Positions 1 to 8,993 of a stretch of DNA of 64,000 nt are shown here, piece after piece (position 1 is the first letter of the stretch; each line of letters starts with the position of its first letter). This DNA is from Bacteroidales bacterium (GTDB taxonomy: Bacteria > Bacteroidota > Bacteroidia > Bacteroidales > VadinHA17): assembly GCA_025454795.1 (NCBI GenBank), contig JALONT010000010.1:39844-103843 (forward strand), read 5' to 3'. A model generated the notes under the pieces. The model saw only the letters and a program-made list of their open reading frames with translations, did not search any database and was not told where the DNA came from. The translations under genes were made by a program, and so were the position numbers.

Positions 1-270
1 AATTCCTTTCTCAAGTATTCCCGGCTTTACATCAGGATGTCCTATAGCACCGAGAAATATTGAATCAAATTTTCTAAGTTGTTCTGTTGCCGTATCCGGA
101 AGTATCTCCCCTGTTCTAAGGTAGCGGTCCCCTCCAAAATCGAACTCTTCAAAGTTCAGTTTAAAACCGAACTTTGATGCGGCAGCAGCAAGGACTTTTA
201 TGCCTTCCCTGACAACCTCCGGACCGGTACCATCTCCTGGTATTACTGCAATATTGTACGTTTTACTCAT
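1..270 (-). CDS. leuB: 3-isopropylmalate dehydrogenase, N-terminal part (cut by window edge)
   Basis: Only the first 90 codons are in the window; the gene runs off the left edge. The start is the ATG at 268-270 and the protein begins MSKTYNIAVIPGDGTGPEVV, the nucleotide-binding N-terminus of the isocitrate/isopropylmalate dehydrogenase family. The later GAIGHPDVKPGILEKG stretch also fits LeuB. The enzyme oxidises and decarboxylates 3-isopropylmalate to the ketoacid precursor of leucine; in the citramalate route it does the equivalent step to 2-oxobutyrate. It is the last visible gene of the ilv-leu operon, 20 bp after the synthase at 291-1850. A tartrate or isocitrate dehydrogenase is possible from family alone, but the context argues for LeuB. 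Confidence 0.9.
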   Translation of the reverse strand, partial: MSKTYNIAVIPGDGTGPEVVREGIKVLAAAASKFGFKLNFEEFDFGGDRYLRTGEILPDTATEQLRKFDSIFLGAIGHPDVKPGILEKGI

Positions 271-290
271 AAGGTAGTTTTTAATAATTG

Positions 291-1850
291 TTATTCATTT
301 GTATTATTTGGTGATGCTTTACCCCCGATCTTCATTTCATTATTTTCTATGATGTTCAGCATTTTTTCTGTCGCTTTGATTGCTGATTCTGTCTGGTCGG
401 CGTCAAGTCCTTTTGTCCGGAATTCCCAGTCGTTGATGCTCCAGGTTATTAATGTTTCAACAAGTGCATCTGTCTTTCCTCCCGGAGGGATTGATACCTG
501 GTAATCAATAAGCAGAGGAAGCTCTTTTCCAAGCCTGTCATATATAACCCTGATAGCCTTCATAAAAGCATCGTACTGACCGTCTCCCGAAGATGTTTCC
601 TGGTAAAGGTTGCCGTCAATCTCAATCTGAACGCTTGCAAAGGGCTTCAGTCCGAATGACAGGGAGAGGGAATAATTTTTTATAAAGATCTTATAGTTAG
701 ATGTGTCATTCCCGAGGACATCGGAAATGATATAGGGAAGATCCTCGGTGGTCACATTCTCCTTTTTATCTCCAAGCTCGATGACTCGCTGTGTTACTTC
801 GTTTAAAGTTTCAGGACTAAGAAATAATCCGAATTCTTCAAGATTTTTTTTGATGGTTGCCTTGCCTGACTGCTTTCCGAGTGCATATTTTCTCTTTCGT
901 CCAAATCTTTCAGGAAGAAGATTGTTGAAATAGAGATTATCTTTGCTGTCGCCATCGGCATGGACACCTGAGGTCTGCGTAAAAACATTCTCGCCGATCA
1001 CAGGTTTATTAACAGGTATCCGTATTCCGCTGAATGTCTCAACTATCTTGCTGATTTTGGTGATCTCGAATTCATTTATTCCCGTTTCCGCGTTTAGCTG
1101 GTCGCGCAGTACACCAATAACACTTGAAAGTGGTGCATTTCCGGCTCTTTCACCCAGACCATTTATTGTCGTATGTATTCCTTGTATGCCGGCTTTGACT
1201 GCTGAAAAAACATTTGCAATAGCGAGATCATAATCGTTATGTGCGTGAAAATCAAAGTGAAGCTCAGGGTAACGATCGACAGTCTTTTTACAGAATTCAA
1301 ATGTCTGCTCGGGATTCAGTATACCAAGTGTGTCCGGAAGCATAAACCTTCCAATATTTTCATCCTTCAATGAATCAAGCAGATAGAAGACATAGTCTTC
1401 GGAGTGGATCATTCCGTTCGACCAGTCTTCGAGGTAGATGTTCACACTGATATCTGACTTTTCGGCACTTCTGATAATCTCTTTAATATCGCTGACATGC
1501 TCCTGAGGTGTTTTCCGCAGTTGTTTTTCCAGATGTCTGAGCGATCCTTTGCACAGAAGGTTATCCACTTTTCCGCCGGCGTCATTTATCCACTTAAGTG
1601 AAATATCTCCATCAACAAATCCCAGGACCTCAACTTTCCTTTGAAGGTTATTATGACGAGCCCATTCAGTAATCTTCTTTACTGCTTCGAATTCCCCCTT
1701 TGAAACACGTGCGGATGAAACTTCGATACGGTCAACCTTGAGATCCTTTAAAAGAAGTCGTGCAATATGCAGCTTTTCAAGAGGAGAGTAAGAGACGCTC
1801 TGTGTCTGTTCGCCATCCCTGAGGGTGGTATCCATTATCTCGATTCTCAT
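291..1850 (-). CDS. cimA: LeuA-family acyltransferase, probable (R)-citramalate synthase
   Basis: A 519-residue DRE-TIM metallolyase of the isopropylmalate/citramalate/homocitrate synthase family. The N-terminal barrel carries the DTTLRDGEQ substrate-binding motif (residues 7-15) and the metal-binding HxH motif in FHAHND (about residue 205). A C-terminal LeuA-type regulatory domain follows (from about residue 385, with the SSGDGQYDA turn). It is clearly different from the second LeuA at 3995-5488 in the same operon. Two synthases sharing one LeuCD/LeuB set suggest that one condenses acetyl-CoA with pyruvate to citramalate, giving isoleucine without threonine deaminase, and the other makes isopropylmalate. 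No threonine deaminase gene lies in the window. The start overlaps the leuD stop by 4 bp, so translation is probably coupled. Substrate choice is inferred, not proven. Confidence 0.8.
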   Translation of the reverse strand: MRIEIMDTTLRDGEQTQSVSYSPLEKLHIARLLLKDLKVDRIEVSSARVSKGEFEAVKKITEWARHNNLQRKVEVLGFVDGDISLKWINDAGGKVDNLLCKGSLRHLEKQLRKTPQEHVSDIKEIIRSAEKSDISVNIYLEDWSNGMIHSEDYVFYLLDSLKDENIGRFMLPDTLGILNPEQTFEFCKKTVDRYPELHFDFHAHNDYDLAIANVFSAVKAGIQGIHTTINGLGERAGNAPLSSVIGVLRDQLNAETGINEFEITKISKIVETFSGIRIPVNKPVIGENVFTQTSGVHADGDSKDNLYFNNLLPERFGRKRKYALGKQSGKATIKKNLEEFGLFLSPETLNEVTQRVIELGDKKENVTTEDLPYIISDVLGNDTSNYKIFIKNYSLSLSFGLKPFASVQIEIDGNLYQETSSGDGQYDAFMKAIRVIYDRLGKELPLLIDYQVSIPPGGKTDALVETLITWSINDWEFRTKGLDADQTESAIKATEKMLNIIENNEMKIGGKASPNNTNE

Positions 1851-2449
1851 CTCTTTAGGGTATTTCTGAATTCATATCCTGTTATCATTTCTTTGATATT
1901 CAGCAGGTAATCAATATCATCGAGGCCTTTCAAAAGACACTCTTTCTTGTAGGGATTTATTTCAAATCCGACTGATTCACCGGAAGCCGGAATTTTTAAT
2001 TCCTGGTTTTCAAGGTCAATTCTGACTATAGTGCCGGGTTCTCTTGTGACAAGCTCCAGCATATCCTTAAGGAATTTCTCCGGGACTACTACCGGCAGAA
2101 GCCTGTTGTTCATGGAGTTATTTTTAAAAATATCAGCAAAGAAGCTGGAGACTACAGCCTGGAATCCGTAATCGACGATAGCCCAGACAGCATGCTCGCG
2201 GCTTGAACCGCAGCCAAAATTCTTTCCGGCAACAAGGATATTACCTTTGTATTGTGCATTGTTAAGAACAAAATCATTGTTTTTCTGCCCTTCCTTGTTA
2301 TATCTCCAGTCGCGGAAAAGATTCTCACCAAAACCTTCACGTGAAGTGGCGCTCAGGAACCTTGCCGGTATTATCTGGTCGGTATCAATGTTCTCGAGGG
2401 GAAGAGGGACACAGGTGGTCTCAAGTATATCAAATTTTTGTTTTGGCAT
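1847..2449 (-). CDS. leuD: 3-isopropylmalate dehydratase small subunit
   Basis: A 200-residue swivel-domain subunit of isopropylmalate isomerase. The family motifs are visible: DTDQIIPARFL (about residues 22-32), the NFGCGSSREHA loop (about 79-89) and the YGFQAVVSSFFADIFKNN stretch. It pairs with LeuC to isomerise 2-isopropylmalate to 3-isopropylmalate, and probably citramalate to methylmalate as well. The length is normal for LeuD. It lies 20 bp downstream of leuC and overlaps the next synthase gene by ATGA. Confidence 0.95.
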   Translation of the reverse strand: MPKQKFDILETTCVPLPLENIDTDQIIPARFLSATSREGFGENLFRDWRYNKEGQKNNDFVLNNAQYKGNILVAGKNFGCGSSREHAVWAIVDYGFQAVVSSFFADIFKNNSMNNRLLPVVVPEKFLKDMLELVTREPGTIVRIDLENQELKIPASGESVGFEINPYKKECLLKGLDDIDYLLNIKEMITGYEFRNTLKR

Positions 2450-2469
2450 ATCAGGTTGTTTTGTGGATT

Positions 2470-3873
2470 TTAATTGGATAGCAGATCCCTGGGATCAGTA
2501 ATCTTCCCGGTGACTGCTGCAGCAGCTGCGGTAAGCGGACTTGCCAGCAATGTTCTGGCTCCGGGTCCCTGGCGTCCCTCAAAATTCCTGTTCGAGGTAG
2601 AGACGGCATATTTTCCGGCAGGCACTTTATCCTCGTTCATGGCAAGGCATGAAGAGCATCCGGGTTGTCTCATTTCAAAACCGGAATCTTTAAGTATTTT
2701 ATCAAGGCCCTCATCAACAGCCTGTTGCTCTACTCTTTTTGATCCGGGAACAATAAGAGCGATTACATTTTCTGCCTTTTTTCTTCCTCTGACAAAATAT
2801 GCAAATGATCTCAGATCCTCAATCCTTCCGTTTGTACAGCTGCCCAGAAAAACATAATCAATCGGGTGACCGAGTATTTTTTCTCCGGGATTAAATCCCA
2901 TATAATTCAGCGATTTGGTAAATGAAGCAGCTCCTTCCGGACTATTGTCAGCATCCGGAATTGATTCGTCGATTCCCATACCCATACCGGGATTTGTTCC
3001 GAATGTTATCATAGGTTTGATATTCCCGGCATTAAGTATAAGCTCCCGGTCGAAATGAGCCCCCTCATCGCTCTTCAGGTTCCTCCACCTTAGAAGTAGC
3101 GTTTTAAAATCGTTACGACCTGCAAGTGAAGGAATACTGTTCAGATATTCAAATGTTATTAAGTCGGGTGCGATCAATCCGCCACGCGCGCCCATTTCTA
3201 TACTCATATTGCAGATTGTCATTCTTCCTTCCATGCTCAGGGCTTCAATTGCCTGACCGCAGTATTCAACAAAGTAACCTGTTGCTCCGCCGGATGAAAC
3301 CTGGGAAATAATATAAAGTATAATATCTTTTGATGTTACACCTTCCTGAAGCTTGCCATTAACCAGAATCTTCATCTTTTTCGGCTTGGCCTGGAGGATG
3401 CATTGTGTTGCAAGGACCATTTCTACTTCACTTGTCCCTATTCCAAAGGCAATATTACCAAAAGCTCCGTGTGTCGATGTATGGCTGTCGCCGCAGACTA
3501 TTGTCATGCCCGGCATGGTATATCCAAGCTCAGGACCAATAACATGAACAATGCCGTTTTTTGGATGGTTCAGTCCGAAATAATCGATACCAAACTCCCT
3601 GCAGTTATCATTAAGTTTCTCGACCTGGTTGCGTGACAGCTCATCCTTTATTGTAAGGTGCTGATCTCTTGTCGGTATATTATGATCAGCCGTAGCGACA
3701 GTTTTACCGGGACGGAAAACACGGATTCCCCTTTGCCTCAATCCCTCAAAAGCCTGAGGGCTGGTGACTTCATGTATAAAGTGCTGATCGATATACAGGA
3801 CATCCGGGCCACTCTCTATAGAGCTGACTACATGGTTGTCCCATAACTTGTCGAATAGTGTTTTTGGTTCCAT
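2470..3873 (-). CDS. leuC: 3-isopropylmalate dehydratase large subunit
   Basis: A 467-residue aconitase-superfamily protein. Likely 4Fe-4S ligands are the Cys in the [14 protein letters not shown] loop (about residue 347) and the pair in [11 protein letters not shown] (about 407 and 410). The [12 protein letters not shown] and [12 protein letters not shown] motifs are characteristic of LeuC. With LeuD it forms the isomerase of leucine synthesis in the cytoplasm. The start ATG at 3873 follows a 121-bp gap after leuA, longer than other gaps in this operon, because an inverted-repeat element sits there. Confidence 0.95.
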   Translation of the reverse strand: MEPKTLFDKLWDNHVVSSIESGPDVLYIDQHFIHEVTSPQAFEGLRQRGIRVFRPGKTVATADHNIPTRDQHLTIKDELSRNQVEKLNDNCREFGIDYFGLNHPKNGIVHVIGPELGYTMPGMTIVCGDSHTSTHGAFGNIAFGIGTSEVEMVLATQCILQAKPKKMKILVNGKLQEGVTSKDIILYIISQVSSGGATGYFVEYCGQAIEALSMEGRMTICNMSIEMGARGGLIAPDLITFEYLNSIPSLAGRNDFKTLLLRWRNLKSDEGAHFDRELILNAGNIKPMITFGTNPGMGMGIDESIPDADNSPEGAASFTKSLNYMGFNPGEKILGHPIDYVFLGSCTNGRIEDLRSFAYFVRGRKKAENVIALIVPGSKRVEQQAVDEGLDKILKDSGFEMRQPGCSSCLAMNEDKVPAGKYAVSTSNRNFEGRQGPGARTLLASPLTAAAAAVTGKITDPRDLLSN

Positions 3874-3891
3874 CAGGTTTATTCCTTTTTT

Positions 3892-3993
3892 CTCTGTGGC
3901 TCTCTGTGCCTTCTCTGGATTTCCTCTGTGTAACCTAAAGAAATATAAGAACTTACACAGAGTTACGCAGAGGAGATACAGAGTTCCACAGAG
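3892..3993. repeat. intergenic inverted-repeat element (CTCTGTGG / CCACAGAG family)
   Basis: The roughly 100-bp gap between leuA and leuC is filled by an imperfect inverted repeat. It opens with CTCTGTGG (3892-3899) and closes with CCACAGAG (3986-3993), with several internal CTCTGTG / CACAGAG pairs, for example CTCTGTGTAAC near 3934 and ACTTACACAGAG near 3951. The element would fold into a long hairpin in the operon mRNA. A related element sits at 16784-16927. It encodes nothing. Within the operon it may affect transcript stability, but that is inference. Confidence 0.7.
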
Positions 3994-3994
3994 T

Positions 3995-5488
3995 TTATTT
4001 TATTTTTGCAATTGCGTCAATAAATGCTTCAACTGAAGCTGTTATAATATCAGTATTTGTTCCAAAACCATAATATATTTTCCCCTGATGCTCAACCTGG
4101 ATATGTACTTTACCGAGGTCATCGCTCCCTTTGGTGATAGCCTGAATGAGGAACTCCTCCAGATGGACTGTCTTGCTGATCAGGTGTTTGACAGCTGTAA
4201 ATGCAGCATCAATCGGACCATTTCCTGAGGCTGTTGATGTATGAATCTCACCATTTATTTTTACACCAACAGTTGCAACCGGGATTGCAGATTTCCCGCA
4301 AGTGACCTGCAGGAGCTCGAGCTTAAGCGATTTTTCGCCCTGAAAAACCTCGCCTGTCAGTATTCTTATGTCCTCATCGTTGATCTCTTTCTTTTTGTCA
4401 GCCAGGAGAAGGAAACGGTGGTAAATATCGTCAAGCTCCTCTTTACCAAGGTTGAATCCCAGCAGCTCCAGCCTGTGTTTCAGTGCTGCCCTGCCGCTTC
4501 GGGCGGTAAGGATAATAGATGATTCCCTGATCCCAACTTCAACCGGATCTATAATTTCGTAGTTCTCCCTGTTCTTAAGTACCCCATCCTGGTGAATGCC
4601 CGATGAGTGCGAAAAGGCATTACGACCGACAATAGCTTTATTAGACTGGACAGGCATGCTCATCAGGGTTGAGACAAGACGGCTTGTACTGAAGATCAGT
4701 TTCGAGTTAACTTCGGTCCTTAACTTCAGATTGTGATGGCTTTTAATGATCATTACTATTTCTTCGAGTGATGTATTACCTGCTCTCTCGCCTATACCGT
4801 TCATTGTTACCTCGGCCTGTCTTGCACCGTTTATGATACCCATCATTGTGTTTGCCGTCGCCATTCCAAGATCGTTATGACAATGAGTTGAGATTGTTGC
4901 TTTTCCGATGTTTGGGACGTTTTCTTTAAGGTACCTGATTTTTGCACCATATTCTTCCGGGAGGCAGTAACCTGTTGTATCAGGTATGTTTACGACTGTT
5001 GCACCTGCTTTAATCACTGCTTCTATGACCCTGGCGAGGTACTCATTTTCACTGCGCCCTGCATCTTCGGCATAAAACTCCACATCCTCAACAAATTTCT
5101 TGGCGTATTTAACCGCATCAGCAGCTCTTTTAAGAATCTCTTCAGGTGTGGTTCTTATTTTGTACTGTATATGAAAAGGAGATGTACCGATCCCTGTGTG
5201 GATCCTTTTCTTTTTTGCATACTGCAAAGCTTCTGCTGCAACCTCGATATCTTTCTTTACTGCCCTGGTCAGAGCACAGATTACAGGTGTGGTAATAGCT
5301 TTGGATATTTCAACTACCGAGTTAAAATCACCAGGGCTTGATATCGGGAAGCCTGCCTCAATAACATCTACACCAAGGGCTTCAAGAGCCTGGGCAACCT
5401 CTATTTTTTCAATAGTGTTCAGCTGGCAACCCGGCACCTGCTCGCCGTCCCTGAGTGTTGTGTCGAAAATAATGACCTTTTCGTCCAT
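3995..5488 (-). CDS. leuA: 2-isopropylmalate synthase
   Basis: A 497-residue DRE-TIM synthase that condenses acetyl-CoA with 2-ketoisovalerate in the first committed step of leucine synthesis. [15 protein letters not shown] (from residue 9), [12 protein letters not shown] and the metal-binding [11 protein letters not shown] are the classical LeuA1-type motifs. The C-terminal regulatory domain, with [13 protein letters not shown] at about residue 405, is complete, so leucine feedback is expected. The ATG at 5488 is 22 bp after ilvC. The close match to canonical LeuA supports giving this copy the isopropylmalate role and the diverged copy at 291-1850 the citramalate role. Confidence 0.93.
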   Translation of the reverse strand: MDEKVIIFDTTLRDGEQVPGCQLNTIEKIEVAQALEALGVDVIEAGFPISSPGDFNSVVEISKAITTPVICALTRAVKKDIEVAAEALQYAKKKRIHTGIGTSPFHIQYKIRTTPEEILKRAADAVKYAKKFVEDVEFYAEDAGRSENEYLARVIEAVIKAGATVVNIPDTTGYCLPEEYGAKIRYLKENVPNIGKATISTHCHNDLGMATANTMMGIINGARQAEVTMNGIGERAGNTSLEEIVMIIKSHHNLKLRTEVNSKLIFSTSRLVSTLMSMPVQSNKAIVGRNAFSHSSGIHQDGVLKNRENYEIIDPVEVGIRESSIILTARSGRAALKHRLELLGFNLGKEELDDIYHRFLLLADKKKEINDEDIRILTGEVFQGEKSLKLELLQVTCGKSAIPVATVGVKINGEIHTSTASGNGPIDAAFTAVKHLISKTVHLEEFLIQAITKGSDDLGKVHIQVEHQGKIYYGFGTNTDIITASVEAFIDAIAKIK

Positions 5489-5510
5489 CGTCTTTTCTAT
5501 TTAATATGAT

Positions 5511-6560
5511 TTATTTATTTTCAGGTCTGAGCTTTCTTACAGCTGCTCCTGCTCTCCACATTTCTGAATTGCCAAGCTCATTAAGTTCCGCATCGAGAAT
5601 TTCTTTATAATTTGTTGAACCGGTCGATTTAAGCACTCTTACGCACTCTTCACCTGATTTAACCTTACTATATAGCTCGGTGAATACCGGGAGGGTGGCT
5701 TTCATGAATTTGGGACGCCAGTCAAGAGCACCCCGCTGTGCCGTGGCACTGCAGTTCGCATACATCCAGTCCATGCCTTTTTCGTCGACAAGTCTGATAA
5801 GACTCTGAGTCAGTTCTTCGACAGTCTCGTTAAATGCCTCGGAAGGAGAGTGTCCGTTTTCGCGCAGAACCTGGTACTGGGCATCCATGATTCCAGCCAG
5901 GGCTCCCATAAGAACACCTCGTTCACCTGTCAGATCAGAGAATACTTCATTCTCAAACGTAGTGGGGAACAGGTAGCCTGAGCCAATTGCAATTCCAAGA
6001 GCAATAGTTCTTTCTTCGGCTTTACCCGTGAAATCCTGGAATACCGAATAACTCGAATTTATACCCGCCCCTGCCAGAAAGTTACGACGGACACTTGTGC
6101 CTGAACCTTTTGGCGCGCAGAGAATTACATCAATGTCAGCCGGAGGTATGACCCCTGTATGTGTTTTATAGGTAATCGAAAAACCATGAGAGAAATAGAG
6201 TGCCTTCCCTTTTGTAAGGTGAGGTTTAAGCTTTGGCCAGAGAATTCTCTGGGCTGCATCCGATACCAGGTATTGAATAATGGTTCCTTTTGCAGCTGCT
6301 TCCTCAATCGGAAACAGAGTTTTCCCGGGGACAAATCCATCCCTGACAGCTTTATCCCAGTCGGCTTTAAACTCAGGAGCCTGGCCAATAATGACATTGA
6401 TCCCGTTATCTTTCATATTGAGAGACTGAGCCGGTCCCTGAACTCCATATCCGATTACAGCAACAATTTCGTTTTTAAGTACTTCCCTTGCTTTTGAAAG
6501 AGGAAACTCTTCTCTTGTTACAACATTTTCAATTACACCGCCAAAATCGATTTTTGCCAT
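5511..6560 (-). CDS. ilvC: ketol-acid reductoisomerase
   Basis: A 349-residue enzyme that isomerises and reduces acetolactate or acetohydroxybutyrate to the dihydroxy acid using NAD(P)H and Mg. The Rossmann motif GYGVQG lies at residues 37-42. The C-terminal helical knotted domain has the acidic metal-site stretch FENEVFSDLTGERGVLMG and the later ETVEELTQ segment. The sequence has the Bacteroidota form, with GSGTSVRRNFLAG and ANCSATAQRGALDW. It lies between ilvN and leuA in the operon. Confidence 0.95.
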   Translation of the reverse strand: MAKIDFGGVIENVVTREEFPLSKAREVLKNEIVAVIGYGVQGPAQSLNMKDNGINVIIGQAPEFKADWDKAVRDGFVPGKTLFPIEEAAAKGTIIQYLVSDAAQRILWPKLKPHLTKGKALYFSHGFSITYKTHTGVIPPADIDVILCAPKGSGTSVRRNFLAGAGINSSYSVFQDFTGKAEERTIALGIAIGSGYLFPTTFENEVFSDLTGERGVLMGALAGIMDAQYQVLRENGHSPSEAFNETVEELTQSLIRLVDEKGMDWMYANCSATAQRGALDWRPKFMKATLPVFTELYSKVKSGEECVRVLKSTGSTNYKEILDAELNELGNSEMWRAGAAVRKLRPENK

Positions 6561-6593
6561 GATAGTTTATTTTAGGTTATGTTAATTTTTGTT

Positions 6594-7151
6594 TTATTCT
6601 TCATTCTCGTCAGTATTGAACCTGTTGGCCTCATCCATCTCTTTAAGATATGAATTAAGCTCCCTGACCTGTCTGGTTATTGCCACCCTTCCTGATCTTG
6701 AAAACTGAAGGACACCATAAGGTTCAAGATGATTAAGTAATTCACTGATTTCTGTCTTATGGCCGGTCTTTTCAAGTACAATGTATTCGGGCGATACTTC
6801 TATAATCCGGGCATGATGAGTTCTTACTACATGATCGATAACATTGCCTGACATCAGTCCATTGGTTGTGACTTTATACAGTGCAATCTCCTGGTAGATG
6901 ATCTCATCAGTTGTATGTACAAAGACTTTCAGAACATCGACCAGTTTTTCGATTTGTTTTGAAACTTTTCGTACCATGTCAGGTGTTGTCTTCACCACAA
7001 GTGTAAGGAGATGAACTCCTTTAACTGCAGATTCCGAAGCGGTAATGCTTTCTATGTTTATCTGTCTTCTTGTCAGTATTATGGTGATCTGGTTCAGGAT
7101 ACCGATGTGGTTTTCGCTGAATATAGACAATGTGTATTCCTGCTTTCCCAT
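6594..7151 (-). CDS. ilvN: acetolactate synthase small (regulatory) subunit
   Basis: A 185-residue regulatory subunit. An N-terminal ACT domain (about residues 5-75, beginning YTLSIFSENHIGILNQIT) would bind valine. A second ACT-like C-terminal part (about 85-165) contains the EIALYKV and PYGVLQFSRSGRVAI segments of the family. It stimulates IlvB and gives it feedback sensitivity. It lies 1 bp after the ilvB stop, so the two subunits are probably translated together. Confidence 0.92.
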   Translation of the reverse strand: MGKQEYTLSIFSENHIGILNQITIILTRRQINIESITASESAVKGVHLLTLVVKTTPDMVRKVSKQIEKLVDVLKVFVHTTDEIIYQEIALYKVTTNGLMSGNVIDHVVRTHHARIIEVSPEYIVLEKTGHKTEISELLNHLEPYGVLQFSRSGRVAITRQVRELNSYLKEMDEANRFNTDENEE

Positions 7152-7152
7152 T

Positions 7153-8898
7153 TTATATTTTATAATTAAGTGTGATTTCAGAAACTGATGCTCCTGGTTC
7201 TATCATTGGAAGAACATTACCTTCCTTTTCTATTTTTATATCCAACAGGTATGGCCCTTTTGCAGCAAGCATCTTTTCAAGAGAGCTATTAAGCTCTTTC
7301 CTGTCGGATACTTTCTTACCAGGTATGCTGAAACCTTTTGCTATTGTCACAAAATCGGGATTTACCAGCTCAGTGGATGCATATCTCTTTTTAAAGAACA
7401 TCTCCTGCCATTGCCTTACCATTCCAAGATATCCGTTGTTGAGAATTACGATTTTAACAGGAATTTTATAATGAAGAATTGTTCCCAGTTCCTGTATGGT
7501 CATCTGGAAACCGCCATCACCAATGAAAACAACAACCTGTTTATCCGGTCTGCCGATTTTTGCTCCCACTGAAGCAGGAAGACCGAATCCCATTGTCCCC
7601 ATTCCACCGGAAGTCACAAAACTTTTAGGTTCTGTAAATTTAAAATAGCGTGCAGCAGTCATCTGGTTCTGTCCGACATCGGTCACAATAACAGCATCGC
7701 CATTTGTCATCTCTGATACCATTCTCACTACTTCGCCCATGCGAATATCCCCCTTATCGGGTTTTGTTTCGGTTTTTATAACTTTCTCATATTCAGTTTT
7801 ATCACAAATTCTGAATTCACGTACCCATGATTCGTAAGATTTTTGTTCTACCAGGGGAATAAGGTACTCCAGGGCCTCTTTTGCATCGTTATGTATTTCA
7901 AGATCAACAATAACATTCTTATTGATCTCTGCTTCATCGATCTCGATATGGATTATCCTTGCCTGTTTTGCATATTTTGTAATGTTACCGGTAACCCTGT
8001 CATCAAACCGCATCCCAATAGCAATAATAAGATCGGCTTCATTGGTTAGCAGGTTGGGCCCATAATTGCCATGCATACCCAGGAACCCTGTGTACAGTCT
8101 GTGTCCGGAAGGGAAGGAGGAGAGTCCAAGAAGGGTTACAGCTACGGGGATACCGGTTTTTTCAACAAATTTTCTGAGTTCCTTTTCCGCACCGGATATA
8201 AGGACCCCGTGACCAGCAAGTATCAAAGGCTTTTCTGCATGATTAATCATTATTGCAGCAGAATCCAGAGCTCTTTTGTTTAAAGGGATATGAGGATTAT
8301 AACTTCTCATGTAGCTGCACTTTTTGTACTTGAATGAGCACTTCTCTATCTGTGCATCTTTTGTAATATCGATCAGAACAGGTCCTGGCCTGCCGTTTGT
8401 GGCAATGTAAAATGCTTTTGCAATAGTGTTGGAAATATCCTGGGCTTTTTTGACCTGGCAATTCCACTTAGTTACAGGCATTGATACGCCGAGAATATCT
8501 GTTTCCTGGAATGCATCGGTACCGATGAGGCCAGATACGACCTGGGCAGTTATGAATACCATCGGGACAGAGTCGAGATATGCATTGGCAATTCCGGTAA
8601 TAAGGTTTGTTGCACCCGGACCAGATGTAGCAAAGCAGATCCCTGGTTTGCCTGAGACCATTGCATATGCCTGGGCTGCATGTGCGGCACCTTGTTCATG
8701 CCGGGTCAGAATATGTCTCAGCTTATCATTAAAGTCAAGCAGCTTGTCATAAACGGGCATTATGGCACCACCCGGGTAACCGAAAATTGTATCCACTCCT
8801 TCTGCAATAAGGCATCTCAGCAGAGCTTCAGCTCCTGTGATATGCTCATAGCCATTGACTTGCTGTATTATCTGCTTTGCTTCTTCTTCACTTTTCAT
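7153..8898 (-). CDS. ilvB: acetolactate synthase large (catalytic) subunit
   Basis: A ThDP- and FAD-dependent enzyme of about 581 residues. Visible motifs are GVDTIFGYPGGAIMPVYD at the N-terminus, the catalytic-Glu region RHEQGAAHAAQAYA, and the ThDP/Mg motif GDGGFQMTIQELGT followed by VILNNGYLGMVRQWQ. It makes acetolactate from two pyruvates, or acetohydroxybutyrate from pyruvate and 2-oxobutyrate. The open frame extends to 8991, but the extra 31 residues include NPLLGGARGGF, which is translated GC-rich intergenic repeat. I therefore take the ATG at 8896-8898 (protein MKSEEEAKQI) as the start. Confidence 0.93.
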   Translation of the reverse strand: MKSEEEAKQIIQQVNGYEHITGAEALLRCLIAEGVDTIFGYPGGAIMPVYDKLLDFNDKLRHILTRHEQGAAHAAQAYAMVSGKPGICFATSGPGATNLITGIANAYLDSVPMVFITAQVVSGLIGTDAFQETDILGVSMPVTKWNCQVKKAQDISNTIAKAFYIATNGRPGPVLIDITKDAQIEKCSFKYKKCSYMRSYNPHIPLNKRALDSAAIMINHAEKPLILAGHGVLISGAEKELRKFVEKTGIPVAVTLLGLSSFPSGHRLYTGFLGMHGNYGPNLLTNEADLIIAIGMRFDDRVTGNITKYAKQARIIHIEIDEAEINKNVIVDLEIHNDAKEALEYLIPLVEQKSYESWVREFRICDKTEYEKVIKTETKPDKGDIRMGEVVRMVSEMTNGDAVIVTDVGQNQMTAARYFKFTEPKSFVTSGGMGTMGFGLPASVGAKIGRPDKQVVVFIGDGGFQMTIQELGTILHYKIPVKIVILNNGYLGMVRQWQEMFFKKRYASTELVNPDFVTIAKGFSIPGKKVSDRKELNSSLEKMLAAKGPYLLDIKIEKEGNVLPMIEPGASVSEITLNYKI

Positions 8899-8919
8899 AA
8901 GTTTGTTTTTTATCGTTTG

Positions 8920-8958
8920 AAACCCACCCCTTGCCCCTCCCAGGAGGGGATTTTTTTC
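8920..8958. repeat. GC-rich dispersed repeat between ilvD and ilvB
   Basis: The stretch contains CCCACCCCTTGCCCCTCCC followed by GGAGGGG and a T run, so the CCCCTCC and GGAGGGG arms can pair. Similar CCCACCCC...CCCCTCC...GGAGGGG blocks occur at 54704-54778 and 57495-57625, with related GC-rich palindromes at 38572-38705 and 63586-63660. This copy sits inside the ilv operon, between ilvD and ilvB. A hairpin here could act as a processing or stability site. Confidence 0.65.
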
Positions 8959-8993
8959 TATTGTCTCCCGACTCCCGTCTTCCGTCTTCAATC

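Noticed and set aside
8899..8991. 31-residue N-terminal extension of IlvB
   Set aside because: It is translated GC-rich repeat (NPLLGGARGGF); the IlvB N-terminus fits the ATG at 8898.
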